Assembly: GCA_035638255.1 (NCBI GenBank)
Contig: DASRAJ010000133.1
Span: 1-64,000 of the forward strand
Length of the DNA stretch: 64,000 nt
Reading direction: 5' to 3'
Source: DASRAJ01 sp035638255
Lineage (GTDB): Bacteria > Bacteroidota > Bacteroidia > Chitinophagales > UBA10324
The translations under genes and the position numbers were made by a program. This document shows, piece after piece, positions 25,422-33,873 of the stretch (position 1 is the stretch's first letter; every line of letters begins with the position of its first letter). Below the pieces are notes generated by a model. It was given only the letters and a program-made list of their open reading frames with translations, did no database searches and was not told the DNA's origin.

Positions 25422-27539
25422 TTACTTTGTGATGATGATTTTCTTTTTCAGAAAAATGTTTTGAGATTTTATTTCGATAAAGTAAACACCGCTTGCTGCA
25501 TTATGCAGATCAATTTCTTTTTTCCAATGCATAGATGTCCCGATTGATCGCGATTGTTCGCAAGAAAAAATTTCCTGACCAAGTGCAGTCATAATTGAAA
25601 TTGAAATTTCATCTCCTGCAAAACCATTTATCAATTCAACCATTAAACCATCTGTCGCAGGATTGGGATAAATAGAAATGTTCGCGTCACTAATCACATC
25701 ATCAATTCCTGAAATCAAAACATAAGTAGTTGCAGAATTCACACAGCCATTCGAATCGCTGACGATCACCGTATATAATCCTGTTTGCAAAACGGTGTAG
25801 GATTGATTGGTTGCCCCGGGAATATCATAGGCGTTCAATTGCCATTGATAAGAACTTGCGGGACTCGAGGTGAGTGTGTAACCCGCTTGTGTGATGGTTG
25901 GAAATGGTGGAGTTGGGTAGACCGTGATGTAGTTAGATAGCGTTAGCGTGTCGCTTCCATTTGCACCGGTGGCTATGAGTGTTACATCATAAGTGCCGGG
26001 GTTGTCGTAACAAATGTTAGTGGGGTTTTGATCAGTGGAAAAAGAAGGATCACCGCCGGGAAATTGCCATTGCCATGAGGTTGGGTTATTAAATGATTGA
26101 TCCGTGAAGTTGGTACAGAATTTTTCGCACAAGGTGGAATTCGATGCAGTGAAAAGAACCTGGTTCTGAAATGAACAAATAAAATTACCCGGGCAACTTG
26201 GATCAGGCACAAACGTCCATAAATCATTCATACAGTAACCTATTGCACTAATAATAATTGTTCCTCCAAATAACCACAGCTGACAGTTGTCGTCTATCCA
26301 TCCATCCGCTCCCATTCTTGCCTTGGGATAATTATTTGCAGATGAAACACCCTGCACTCCATAGTATCCCGGGAGATTTGTTCCGGTAGTGCCTTTTACC
26401 AATGTCCACTGCAACGTATTGGAATCGAATGACCAGAGGTCACTGAAGTAACCAATGCTGTTTCCACCAAATGTCCAAAAGTGACCTTCGTCATCTGACC
26501 AGCATGATCTGTTCTCATACCTGCCACGAGGTTTGTTATTTGTATCGGGATCACAGGTAGCAGTTAGCGAGCCACTGACATCAGAATAATTTGATCCGCT
26601 CATCCAGGCCCATTCATTAATTCCCGGATCATATTTCCACACATCATTATAGTAAGCCGACTGGTAAGCGAAGGCTCCGGCAAAGAGCCAGAAGCTTCCG
26701 TATTGGTCTTTGAATTTGCCATAGGTAATTCGTGCACCGGGAGTATTTGCAGCATCCGGAATTCCTTTTACTCCATAGGTTCCATTTTGATTTGCTAAAT
26801 CAGATCCTTTCATCCATGTCCATTCACTTGTTGATATGTTATATCTCCACAGGTCATTATAATATTCGAGGCCCTGCCCTCCGAAGAACCAAAGATTTTC
26901 ACTGCTGTCAATCCATGTTGCGGTCGTTTCGTCACGCACCCCCGGCGTATTATTAATGGAGGGAATACCCTGAACTCCATATACCGCCGGGGTATATGTT
27001 GTTTGACTTCCATTCATCCATGTCCATTCATTTGTTGAAACATCATACTTCCATAAATCACTGAGCCCGCCAAAATTCAGACTTGAATATCCGACTCCGC
27101 CATAGAGCCAAAAGTTTCCATCCGAGTCCACCCACGTAAGCGCTGCATACGCTCTTGCACCGGGGAGATTATTGGGTGACGCAACTCCCAACGTGCCATA
27201 GACACCGACTTGATTGGGTATGCCCGGTCCTTTCATCCATGTCCAGTTATTTGTGGAGACATCATACTTCCATAAATCTCCATACTTATTATTAGAACTA
27301 TAATTATATCCTCCAAAAAGCCAAAGATTATTATTAATATCTTTCCATTCCGCAGGTTCATATACAGCAGGAGGCGTATTTAGCGGAGAAGAGATTCCCT
27401 GTGTCCCATAATTTCCGGGTTGATCGAATATACTATCGCCCTTCATCCAGGTCCACTCACCTACCTGTGCATGAGCAGGCGGAGAGGATAGAAGGCAGAG
27501 GATAGAAAGTAGAAAAAAGAGGAGCGTGATTTTTTTCAT
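25422..27539 (-). CDS. Trp-rich Kelch propeller, PKD, Ig-like, T9SS protein
   Basis: 705 residues; signal peptide ending PAHAQ; six Kelch units (EWTWMKGDSI first); blade 5 RGRYENRSCWSDDEGHFW; joint VPDPSCPGNFIC. PKD CEKFCTNFTDQS; Ig-like as in the 23152 gene; sorting domain NISIYPNPATDGL with CEQSRSIGTS from a type-1 palindrome (25539-25554) and end KKIIITK. It is preceded by REP-like copy 4 with an orphan tail and followed by copy 3. Confidence 0.85.
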   Translation of the reverse strand: MKKITLLFFLLSILCLLSSPPAHAQVGEWTWMKGDSIFDQPGNYGTQGISSPLNTPPAVYEPAEWKDINNNLWLFGGYNYSSNNKYGDLWKYDVSTNNWTWMKGPGIPNQVGVYGTLGVASPNNLPGARAYAALTWVDSDGNFWLYGGVGYSSLNFGGLSDLWKYDVSTNEWTWMNGSQTTYTPAVYGVQGIPSINNTPGVRDETTATWIDSSENLWFFGGQGLEYYNDLWRYNISTSEWTWMKGSDLANQNGTYGVKGIPDAANTPGARITYGKFKDQYGSFWLFAGAFAYQSAYYNDVWKYDPGINEWAWMSGSNYSDVSGSLTATCDPDTNNKPRGRYENRSCWSDDEGHFWTFGGNSIGYFSDLWSFDSNTLQWTLVKGTTGTNLPGYYGVQGVSSANNYPKARMGADGWIDDNCQLWLFGGTIIISAIGYCMNDLWTFVPDPSCPGNFICSFQNQVLFTASNSTLCEKFCTNFTDQSFNNPTSWQWQFPGGDPSFSTDQNPTNICYDNPGTYDVTLIATGANGSDTLTLSNYITVYPTPPFPTITQAGYTLTSSPASSYQWQLNAYDIPGATNQSYTVLQTGLYTVIVSDSNGCVNSATTYVLISGIDDVISDANISIYPNPATDGLMVELINGFAGDEISISIMTALGQEIFSCEQSRSIGTSMHWKKEIDLHNAASGVYFIEIKSQNIFLKKKIIITK
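25539..25554. repeat. Type-1 palindromic element in a sorting domain
   Basis: TCCCGATTGATCGCGA (one mismatch in the right arm) encodes SRSIG in the 25422 gene. Confidence 0.6.
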
Positions 27540-27540
27540 G

Positions 27541-27582
27541 ACTCACTGTTTTGCGATGATGATTTTCTTTTCAGAAAAAGTG
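27541..27582 (-). pseudogene. Orphan coding tail beside REP-like copy 4
   Basis: The minus strand reads FSEKKIIIAKQ and a stop just before the start of the 25422 gene. It is a bodiless copy of the array's C-terminal tail. Confidence 0.6.
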
Positions 27583-27586
27583 AAGT

Positions 27587-27720
27587 CGTCATTGCGAGGA
27601 AAACTGCCCGGGGATTTTGTGCGGAGCTTTCCGAAGCAATCCCCCGGAGTTATGTCACAAGTGGGTAGGGATTGCTTCGAAACCCTCTCCCATATCTCCT
27701 TCATGTTTCTCGCAAGGACG
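27587..27720. repeat. REP-like palindromic element, copy 4
   Basis: CGTCATTGCGAGG at one end and CTCGCAAGGACG (one mismatch) at the other, with the same internal CAATCCC / GGGATTG arms as copy 3. It separates the 27728 stop from the orphan tail. Confidence 0.75.
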
Positions 27721-27727
27721 ATCATGG

Positions 27728-29614
27728 TTATTTTGTGATGATGATTTTCTTTTTCAGAAAAATGTTTTGAGATTCTATTTCGATGAAGTAAACACCGCTT
27801 GCTAAATCACTCAGATCAATTTCTTTTCTGCCATCATCCGAAATCCCGATTGATCGGGATTGTTTGGAAGAAAAAATTTCCTGACCAAGTGCGTTCAAAA
27901 TTGAAATTGAAATTTCATCTCCAACAAAGCCATTTAGCCATTCAACCATTAAACCATCTGTTGCAGGATTGGGATAAATAGAAATGTTCGCATACCCGCT
28001 CACATCATCAACCCCTGAAATCAAAACATAAACAGATGCAGAATTTTTACAACTGTTAGAATCACCAACGACCACAGTATAAAAACCTGTTTGCATGGCC
28101 GTGTATGATTGATTGGTAGCACCCGGAATATCGGTTGTATTGAATTGCCATTGATACGTGTTTGAAGAAGTCGATGTGAGCGTGTAGCCAACTTGTGTGA
28201 TCACAGGAAATGGCGGAGTAGGATACACTGTAATGAAACCTGCCATTGTTAAGGTATCAACTCCAAAAGCGTTGTTGGTGATCAGCGTCACATCATACGT
28301 TCCGGGACTGTCGTAACAGATTTGAGAAGGATTCTGCAAAGTAGATGACGACGGGTTTCCCCCGGGGAAATACCACTGCCATGATGTTGGGTTATTTGTG
28401 GACGAATCAAAAAAGTTTATGCAGAATTTCTCACACAAAAAAGTATCATTGGAAGCAATTTGATTTTGCGGAAGTGAAGCAGGATTTACAGCGAAGATAT
28501 CTTCAGGAAATCCGGGTAAGCCATAGGCACAAGAGTATCCGCTCAAATAAAATCCGTTGTCAACAAAGTTGCAATCAGTACCAAGTGAGTCAGGATCATT
28601 CACCACGGCGAGATAGCCATTTCCGCTGCGGTTGCAATACATTTTACCATCGGGAGCAAGCTGCATATCCTGTATCGCATAAGAAGCAGTGGTGCCGACA
28701 ATAGTTTTGGATGCATTAATAGCAGCCTGCGTTGGCTGGGTAAGATCATATTGAAAAAGCTGATTCGTATTTTCTTCCTCCGCATACAATCTCGTGCTAT
28801 TCGGCGAGAAGCAAACTCCATAGGTACTGGAATTAGAGGCAACAGGGCTCAGAAGAAATGAATTGGATACTATACCGGTTGCAGGATCAAAATCACTTAC
28901 CTGCACTTCGTTGCCGCCACAAACACCAATGGCAATGCGTGAAGCGTCAGGAGAAAATTTCATATAGCCGCCCGGAAATGATCCACTGTAAGTGATGCCG
29001 TCAGCTGTTAATACGGGAGCAGAAATTCCTGACGATGTTAACTCGTACATCACGAAGTTGTTGGTGCTGTATTGGTGCGTGCCGATCCAGTAGCCGGTTC
29101 CGGTAGAATTCTTTACAGCGCAAAGATTTTCAGTACCGGGCGTGAAAAGCAGGACATTTTTAGTAGCTGTTACATTGCCAAGCCCTCCATTCAATGTCAT
29201 GTCAATGATGCTGTAGTGATACCCATCAATCCCGCCACTGAAAACTTCGGCACCTGTAAAAAGATAATACTGATTTGAATTGCCGGGATCAGGAAGGAAG
29301 ATGCATCCCTGTGCACTCCCTGTATTACCCATGAGTCCGCTACCATTGGGCATTATGTTGTGAGTGGAATCCCATACGTTGAGTCCGTTTGAATACATCA
29401 AAACTCTTCCGGTATTTTTATCGCTTATTACCGAGCAACCTTCATAAGCCGTCATAGCGCTATTGTTCATTGAAACGGGAGCGCCACTATTGAAATCAAT
29501 GCCGGTGCCAGTTGAAAAATACCAATTGTTGGCTTCCTTCTGAGCGAAGGCGATAGGAGGGAATAAATAAAAAAGACAACACAACAGGAAGACAGAGGTT
29601 AGAATTTTTTTCAT
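27728..29614 (-). CDS. NWYFG-type propeller, PKD, Ig-like, T9SS protein
   Basis: 628 residues from ATG 29614 (signal peptide ending IAFAQ). The 12 codons upstream in frame are an orphan tail (RKKITITKYFV). The N-terminal module about 27-390 is not Kelch: it starts NNWYFSTGTGIDFNSG, then AYEGCSVISD, VWDSTHNIMPNG and YYLFTG, and later FSPDASRIAIG and FSPNSTRLYAEE, a WD40/YVTN-like propeller common in Bacteroidota exported proteins. PKD (CEKFCINFFDSST), Ig-like and sorting domain are the same as in the Kelch genes next door. The last residues FLKKKIIITK are almost identical at DNA level to the 25422 tail. A type-1 palindrome (27844-27859) gives SRSIG. Confidence 0.85.
   Translation of the reverse strand: MKKILTSVFLLCCLFYLFPPIAFAQKEANNWYFSTGTGIDFNSGAPVSMNNSAMTAYEGCSVISDKNTGRVLMYSNGLNVWDSTHNIMPNGSGLMGNTGSAQGCIFLPDPGNSNQYYLFTGAEVFSGGIDGYHYSIIDMTLNGGLGNVTATKNVLLFTPGTENLCAVKNSTGTGYWIGTHQYSTNNFVMYELTSSGISAPVLTADGITYSGSFPGGYMKFSPDASRIAIGVCGGNEVQVSDFDPATGIVSNSFLLSPVASNSSTYGVCFSPNSTRLYAEEENTNQLFQYDLTQPTQAAINASKTIVGTTASYAIQDMQLAPDGKMYCNRSGNGYLAVVNDPDSLGTDCNFVDNGFYLSGYSCAYGLPGFPEDIFAVNPASLPQNQIASNDTFLCEKFCINFFDSSTNNPTSWQWYFPGGNPSSSTLQNPSQICYDSPGTYDVTLITNNAFGVDTLTMAGFITVYPTPPFPVITQVGYTLTSTSSNTYQWQFNTTDIPGATNQSYTAMQTGFYTVVVGDSNSCKNSASVYVLISGVDDVSGYANISIYPNPATDGLMVEWLNGFVGDEISISILNALGQEIFSSKQSRSIGISDDGRKEIDLSDLASGVYFIEIESQNIFLKKKIIITK
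27844..27859. repeat. Type-1 palindromic element in a sorting domain
   Basis: Perfect TCCCGATTGATCGGGA, encoding SRSIG in the linker of the 27728 gene. Confidence 0.7.
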
Positions 29615-29650
29615 GACAAAGTATTTAGTGATGGTAATTTTCTTTCTCAC
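29615..29650 (-). pseudogene. Orphan coding tail in an intergenic gap
   Basis: The minus strand encodes RKKITITKYFV leading straight into the ATG of the 27728 gene. This is another bodiless array tail, here without a REP-like element. Confidence 0.5.
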
Positions 29651-29707
29651 TTCATCTCCCGCTCCTTCCCCACCTTTACAGAACGGGATAAGCAGTCACA
29701 AGTGCCA

Positions 29708-31651
29708 CTATTGAATGATCAAAATTTTATTTCTTATCACGCCACTGTCATTTTTTAATTCCAAGAAGTAAACACCACGTGCAATTTTGCTTAAATCAAT
29801 TTCCTTTTTCTTCGAATGGAGGCCTGCGGACCAGTCAGTAGAAGTAATATTTTCTACTGAAGAAAAAGCCACTTGACCAATTGTATTGAAAATTGTAAGA
29901 GTGATTTGATTTCCGATCCCGAAAAAATCGGGACCATTTAGCAATTCAACCATTAACCGCTCTGTTGCAGGGTTTGGATAGATGGAAATGTCCGCATCAA
30001 TCACATCATCAATTCCTGAAATCAAAACATATAGAGTCGTAGAATTTTTACAATCGTTGGAATCACGAACTACCACGGTGTAATATCCGCTCTGCAAAAC
30101 AGTGTACGACTGATTAGTTGCGCCGGGAACATCACTCAAGTTGAATTGCCATTGATAAGAAGTTGCTGCACTCGACGTGAGTGTGTAACCAACTTGTGTG
30201 ATGATTGGGAATGGCGGAGTCGGGTAGACGGTAATATAATTGGACAACGTGAATGTATCAGTTCCACTTGCACTGATGGTGATGAGGGTCACATTATAAA
30301 TGCCGGGTGTGTTGTAACAAATGTTAAATGGGTTTTGATCTGTGGATGAATCTGGATCCGCGCCGGGGAATTGCCAGAGCCATGATGTGGGATTGTTGTT
30401 GGATTGATCAGTGAAGCTGGTGCAGAATTTTTCACATAGTTGCGAGTCCGTTGATGAAAAATAAGTTGAGAAGCAATCAGGGACTCCGTTATTGTATTCA
30501 TAACTGTCAATAAATCCGGGAAATGTGTAGGACGTTGATGACACAATAGCATTCAGCAGGTAGTGGCAGCTATCACCGCTTTCATTCGGGTCATTGATCA
30601 AATCAATATTTCCGTTTACTCCTGAACCATATATTTTCCCATTATTCGCCAACTGTAATCCTGTACCTCCATAAGGTCCTGGTCCATTAGATGCATTAAT
30701 GGACGTCATTGAATTTACAATGGTAGCTGAATCTCCGCTCGATAAGTCAAACTGAACTAATCCGGTAGGTACAACGCCTTTAATGTAGAGCTTGGAATTA
30801 TCAGGGGAGAAGGCAACTCCGTAAGCAAATCCTCCAAGCAACAGGATCGGCAAGTCAATCATGTTGGTTACTTCTCCTGTTGAATCGTTAAAATTAAAAA
30901 GTTGTGCAATGGAAGGAGATTGGTTTTCCAATGCAAAAGCGAGTTTACTTCCGTCAGGTGAAATCTTCATTTGACCGATTGAATTCACTGTTGCACCTTG
31001 TGGATTCGCCCATCCTATGGATGAAATAACAGGAGAAGATATTCCATTCTGTGTAATTAAATATGAATAAAATTCATTGGTGAAATGTTTGCGAGTGACT
31101 AACCAGATATCCGTTCCGTTAGAATGAAAAGCTGCTGTAAGCTTTTCCCCAACACTGTCAAGCAGTAAAATATTTTTTTGATTCGATACGATATCACCAA
31201 GGCCCCCGTCAAGACACATGTCTACTACTGAATACCTGAGTCCGTTCGCCAGATTATTTTGGAATTGATCCTGTGTAAAAACATAAAAGAGATTGCTGCT
31301 TCCCGGCTTTGGAACAATCAATACACCCTGGGTGGAACTAATTCCGCCAAGCAAGCCATTTCCGTTGGGCATCACCTGATGATTTCTGTTCCATACAGTG
31401 TTGGGAGATGCATACAACAATAAGTTGCCGGCACTGTCAGAAATTACACTGCACCCTTCCGAGTTACCTACGTATGGTGAAGCAATTTGACCGCCTGCAA
31501 TTATCACCGGGGTTCCGCTGCTGAAATCCAGTCCGCCATATTCAGCGAAATACCAGATGTCACCCTGCTTCTGTGACTTAGCGTCACGAGTGATGAGCAG
31601 TGTGAATATGAAGAGCGGAAAAAATATTCTTGTCATTGTTAGAGAAAGCAT
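29708..31651 (-). CDS. NWYFG-type propeller, PKD, Ig-like, T9SS protein
   Basis: 647 residues; start at ATG 31651 or, equally possible, ATG 31636 (MTRIFFPLFIFTLL). The mature part begins QGDIWYFAEYGGLDFSSG, with SEGCSVISD, VWNRNHQVMPNG, LFYVFT and FSPDNSKLYIKG, the same propeller type as the 27728 gene. Then PKD (CEKFCTSFTDQS, FPGADPDSST), Ig-like (YQWQFNLSDVPG) and sorting domain (ISIYPNPATERLMVELL) ending NKILIIQ. The sorting domain has a type-1 insertion (GPDFFGIG, 29917-29933) and a type-2 insertion (WSAGLHS, 29811-29830). The TIFNTIGQVAFSS core is more diverged than in other members. Confidence 0.85.
   Translation of the reverse strand: MLSLTMTRIFFPLFIFTLLITRDAKSQKQGDIWYFAEYGGLDFSSGTPVIIAGGQIASPYVGNSEGCSVISDSAGNLLLYASPNTVWNRNHQVMPNGNGLLGGISSTQGVLIVPKPGSSNLFYVFTQDQFQNNLANGLRYSVVDMCLDGGLGDIVSNQKNILLLDSVGEKLTAAFHSNGTDIWLVTRKHFTNEFYSYLITQNGISSPVISSIGWANPQGATVNSIGQMKISPDGSKLAFALENQSPSIAQLFNFNDSTGEVTNMIDLPILLLGGFAYGVAFSPDNSKLYIKGVVPTGLVQFDLSSGDSATIVNSMTSINASNGPGPYGGTGLQLANNGKIYGSGVNGNIDLINDPNESGDSCHYLLNAIVSSTSYTFPGFIDSYEYNNGVPDCFSTYFSSTDSQLCEKFCTSFTDQSNNNPTSWLWQFPGADPDSSTDQNPFNICYNTPGIYNVTLITISASGTDTFTLSNYITVYPTPPFPIITQVGYTLTSSAATSYQWQFNLSDVPGATNQSYTVLQSGYYTVVVRDSNDCKNSTTLYVLISGIDDVIDADISIYPNPATERLMVELLNGPDFFGIGNQITLTIFNTIGQVAFSSVENITSTDWSAGLHSKKKEIDLSKIARGVYFLELKNDSGVIRNKILIIQ
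29811..29933. repeat. Type-2 and type-1 palindromic elements in one sorting domain
   Basis: TTCGAATGGAGGCCTGCGGA at 29811-29830 and TCCCGAAAAAATCGGGA at 29917-29933, both in frame in the 29708 gene. Confidence 0.65.
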
Positions 31652-31684
31652 AGAGAGAATGTGTAACTCCTTTTTTAATGATAA

Positions 31685-33802
31685 TTATTTTGTAATAATA
31701 ATTTTCTTCTTTACTAATCCACTCTCCGTTTTTATCTCCAGGAAGTAAACGCCACTCGCTACATGTTGCAGATCAATTTCTTTTTTAAAATATGCAGATG
31801 TCCCGATTGATCGGGATTGTTGGGAAGAATAAATTTTCTGCCCGAGAGTATTCAGGATTGAAATTGAAATTTCATCGCCAACAAAACCATTTAACAATTC
31901 AACCATTAAACCATCTGTTGCAGGATTGGGATAGATGGAAATATTTCCGTCACCACTCACATCATCAACTCCTGAAATCAAAACATAAGTAGTCGCAGAA
32001 TTTTTACAACCGTTGGAATCACCAACAACTACTGTGTAATAACCGGTTTGAAAAACAGTGTAAGACTGATTTGTTGCGCCGGAAATATCTGTTGCATTCA
32101 ATTGCCATTGATAAGAATTTGCCGGAGTCGACGTGAGTGTGTAATCACCTTGTGTGATGATTGGAAATGGGGGAGTGGGAGTGACAGTGATGTAATTGTG
32201 CAAAGTGAGACTATCATTTCCGTTTGCATTAGTAGTGATGAGCGTTACATCATAAGTACCGGGTATGTTGTAGCAGATGTTAATGGGGTTTTGATCGCCG
32301 GATGAAGATGGATCACCCCCGGGGAAAAACCATTGCCATGCTGTTGGGTTATTGACGGATTGATCCGTGAAGTTGATGCAGAATTTTTCGCAGACATTGT
32401 TGTCATCAACGTTAAATGCAGCGAAACTTATCAGGGTTGTATCGCAAAATTTCACAATCCAGTAATCTTTACTTCCCTGACTTACTTGTGTCTTATAGCC
32501 ACCCACATTTGCATCGGTATAGTTAGCAATGGCATAACATCCATCCATTGTTTGAATACCAAGTCCAATGTCGTCTAAGGTTGTCGTCCAAATGGTTTTA
32601 TCCCAAATAATATTACCAACCGAATCTGTTTTTACAACCCATGCTTGTACCGGCCCAAGATTATCCTCTGTTTTATCTCCGGTGATATGCGAATCAGAAT
32701 TCCCTGCAATAAAATAACCTTTGTCGAAGGTTTGAGAAATATTCCCAAACTTATCATCATCGCTCGCTCCGCCAATATCTTTATCCCATTGTTTAATGCC
32801 AAGGGAATCAACTTTTACAATCCAGTAATCACTGCCTCCCCAGGAATTTTGTGTTTTATCACCTCCAATGTCAGAATGAGAAACTCCTCCGAGAATATAT
32901 CCTCCGTCAGAAGTTTGTTGCATTGCATAAAGATTGTCGTTGCCAAATCCGCCAAAGGCCCTATCCCACTGTTTGATTCCGAGCGAATCAATTTTTACGA
33001 TCCAGTAATCAGCATACATTAAAGTAGTATCCCAATTTTTTTGTGACTTATCTCCGCTGCTGTCAGACGTAGAATACCCTCCAAGAATATACCCTCCATC
33101 TGCAGTTTGCTGCACCCAACTCAACCAATCAATACCACTTCCTCCGAAATCTTTATCCCATTGCTTGATGCCAAATGAATCTGTTTTCACAATCCAATAA
33201 TCCCAATTACCCTTTGACGCTTCTGTCTTGTCTCCGCCAATTCCGGAAGTGGAATTGCCTCCAAGAATATATCCTCCGTCAGAAGTTTGCCGGATCGAAT
33301 AAAGCTGGTTATCTAATGTTCCGCCAAAGTCCTTATCCCATTGTTTGATGCCCAGTGAATTAGTTTTTACAATCCAATAATCCTGAGTTCCTTTTAATGG
33401 CCCTGATTTGTCTCCGCTAATGTTCGAAGTAGAACGTCCTCCGAGAATGTAACCACCATCAGTAGTTTGCCACAATGAAAAAAGATCATCACTGAAAAAA
33501 CCTCCGAAATCTTTATCCCATTGCTTGATGCCAAGTGAGTCAATTTTCACAATCCAATAGTCCCGGTTCCCTTTACAGGCACCTGATTTATCTCCACCAA
33601 TGCCGGAACCACTATTCCCGCCAAGAAGATATCCGCCATCTAAAGTTTGTCGAAAACAAGTGAGCTGATCAAAATGTATTCCGCCAAACCGATAATCCCA
33701 TTGCTTCACCAATGGATTCTGGGCAAATGAAAAATTGGAAATGAAAGGCACGATGAGTCCCATCACTCTGAAGAATATACGGATAGATAAAATTTTTCTC
33801 AT
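31685..33802 (-). CDS. Seven-unit GGYILGG propeller, PKD, Ig-like, T9SS protein
   Basis: 705 residues; signal peptide of about 28 residues ending NFSFAQ; mature start NPLVKQWDYRFGG. Seven units carry GGYILGG (the sixth KGYFIAG, the seventh DGCYAIAN), DYWIVK(I/T)DSLGIKQWDKDFGG and SGIGGDK; then FCDTTLISF, one PKD (CEKFCINFTDQS), Ig-like (YQWQLNATDISGATNQ) and sorting domain NISIYPNPATDGL ending KKIIITK. The propeller matches 35578 and 4364, but the 3' half matches the Kelch genes, including SRSIGT from a type-1 palindrome (31801-31816). Module exchange is therefore likely. Confidence 0.85.
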   Translation of the reverse strand: MRKILSIRIFFRVMGLIVPFISNFSFAQNPLVKQWDYRFGGIHFDQLTCFRQTLDGGYLLGGNSGSGIGGDKSGACKGNRDYWIVKIDSLGIKQWDKDFGGFFSDDLFSLWQTTDGGYILGGRSTSNISGDKSGPLKGTQDYWIVKTNSLGIKQWDKDFGGTLDNQLYSIRQTSDGGYILGGNSTSGIGGDKTEASKGNWDYWIVKTDSFGIKQWDKDFGGSGIDWLSWVQQTADGGYILGGYSTSDSSGDKSQKNWDTTLMYADYWIVKIDSLGIKQWDRAFGGFGNDNLYAMQQTSDGGYILGGVSHSDIGGDKTQNSWGGSDYWIVKVDSLGIKQWDKDIGGASDDDKFGNISQTFDKGYFIAGNSDSHITGDKTEDNLGPVQAWVVKTDSVGNIIWDKTIWTTTLDDIGLGIQTMDGCYAIANYTDANVGGYKTQVSQGSKDYWIVKFCDTTLISFAAFNVDDNNVCEKFCINFTDQSVNNPTAWQWFFPGGDPSSSGDQNPINICYNIPGTYDVTLITTNANGNDSLTLHNYITVTPTPPFPIITQGDYTLTSTPANSYQWQLNATDISGATNQSYTVFQTGYYTVVVGDSNGCKNSATTYVLISGVDDVSGDGNISIYPNPATDGLMVELLNGFVGDEISISILNTLGQKIYSSQQSRSIGTSAYFKKEIDLQHVASGVYFLEIKTESGLVKKKIIITK
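31801..31816. repeat. Type-1 palindromic element in a sorting domain
   Basis: Perfect TCCCGATTGATCGGGA encoding SRSIG in the 31685 gene. Confidence 0.7.
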
Positions 33803-33873
33803 CCTGATAAAAAGTATTAGCGTAGAAAACGGAACAATTCGTAGCAGTGAATCTACAACCTTTCCTTGCCAGC

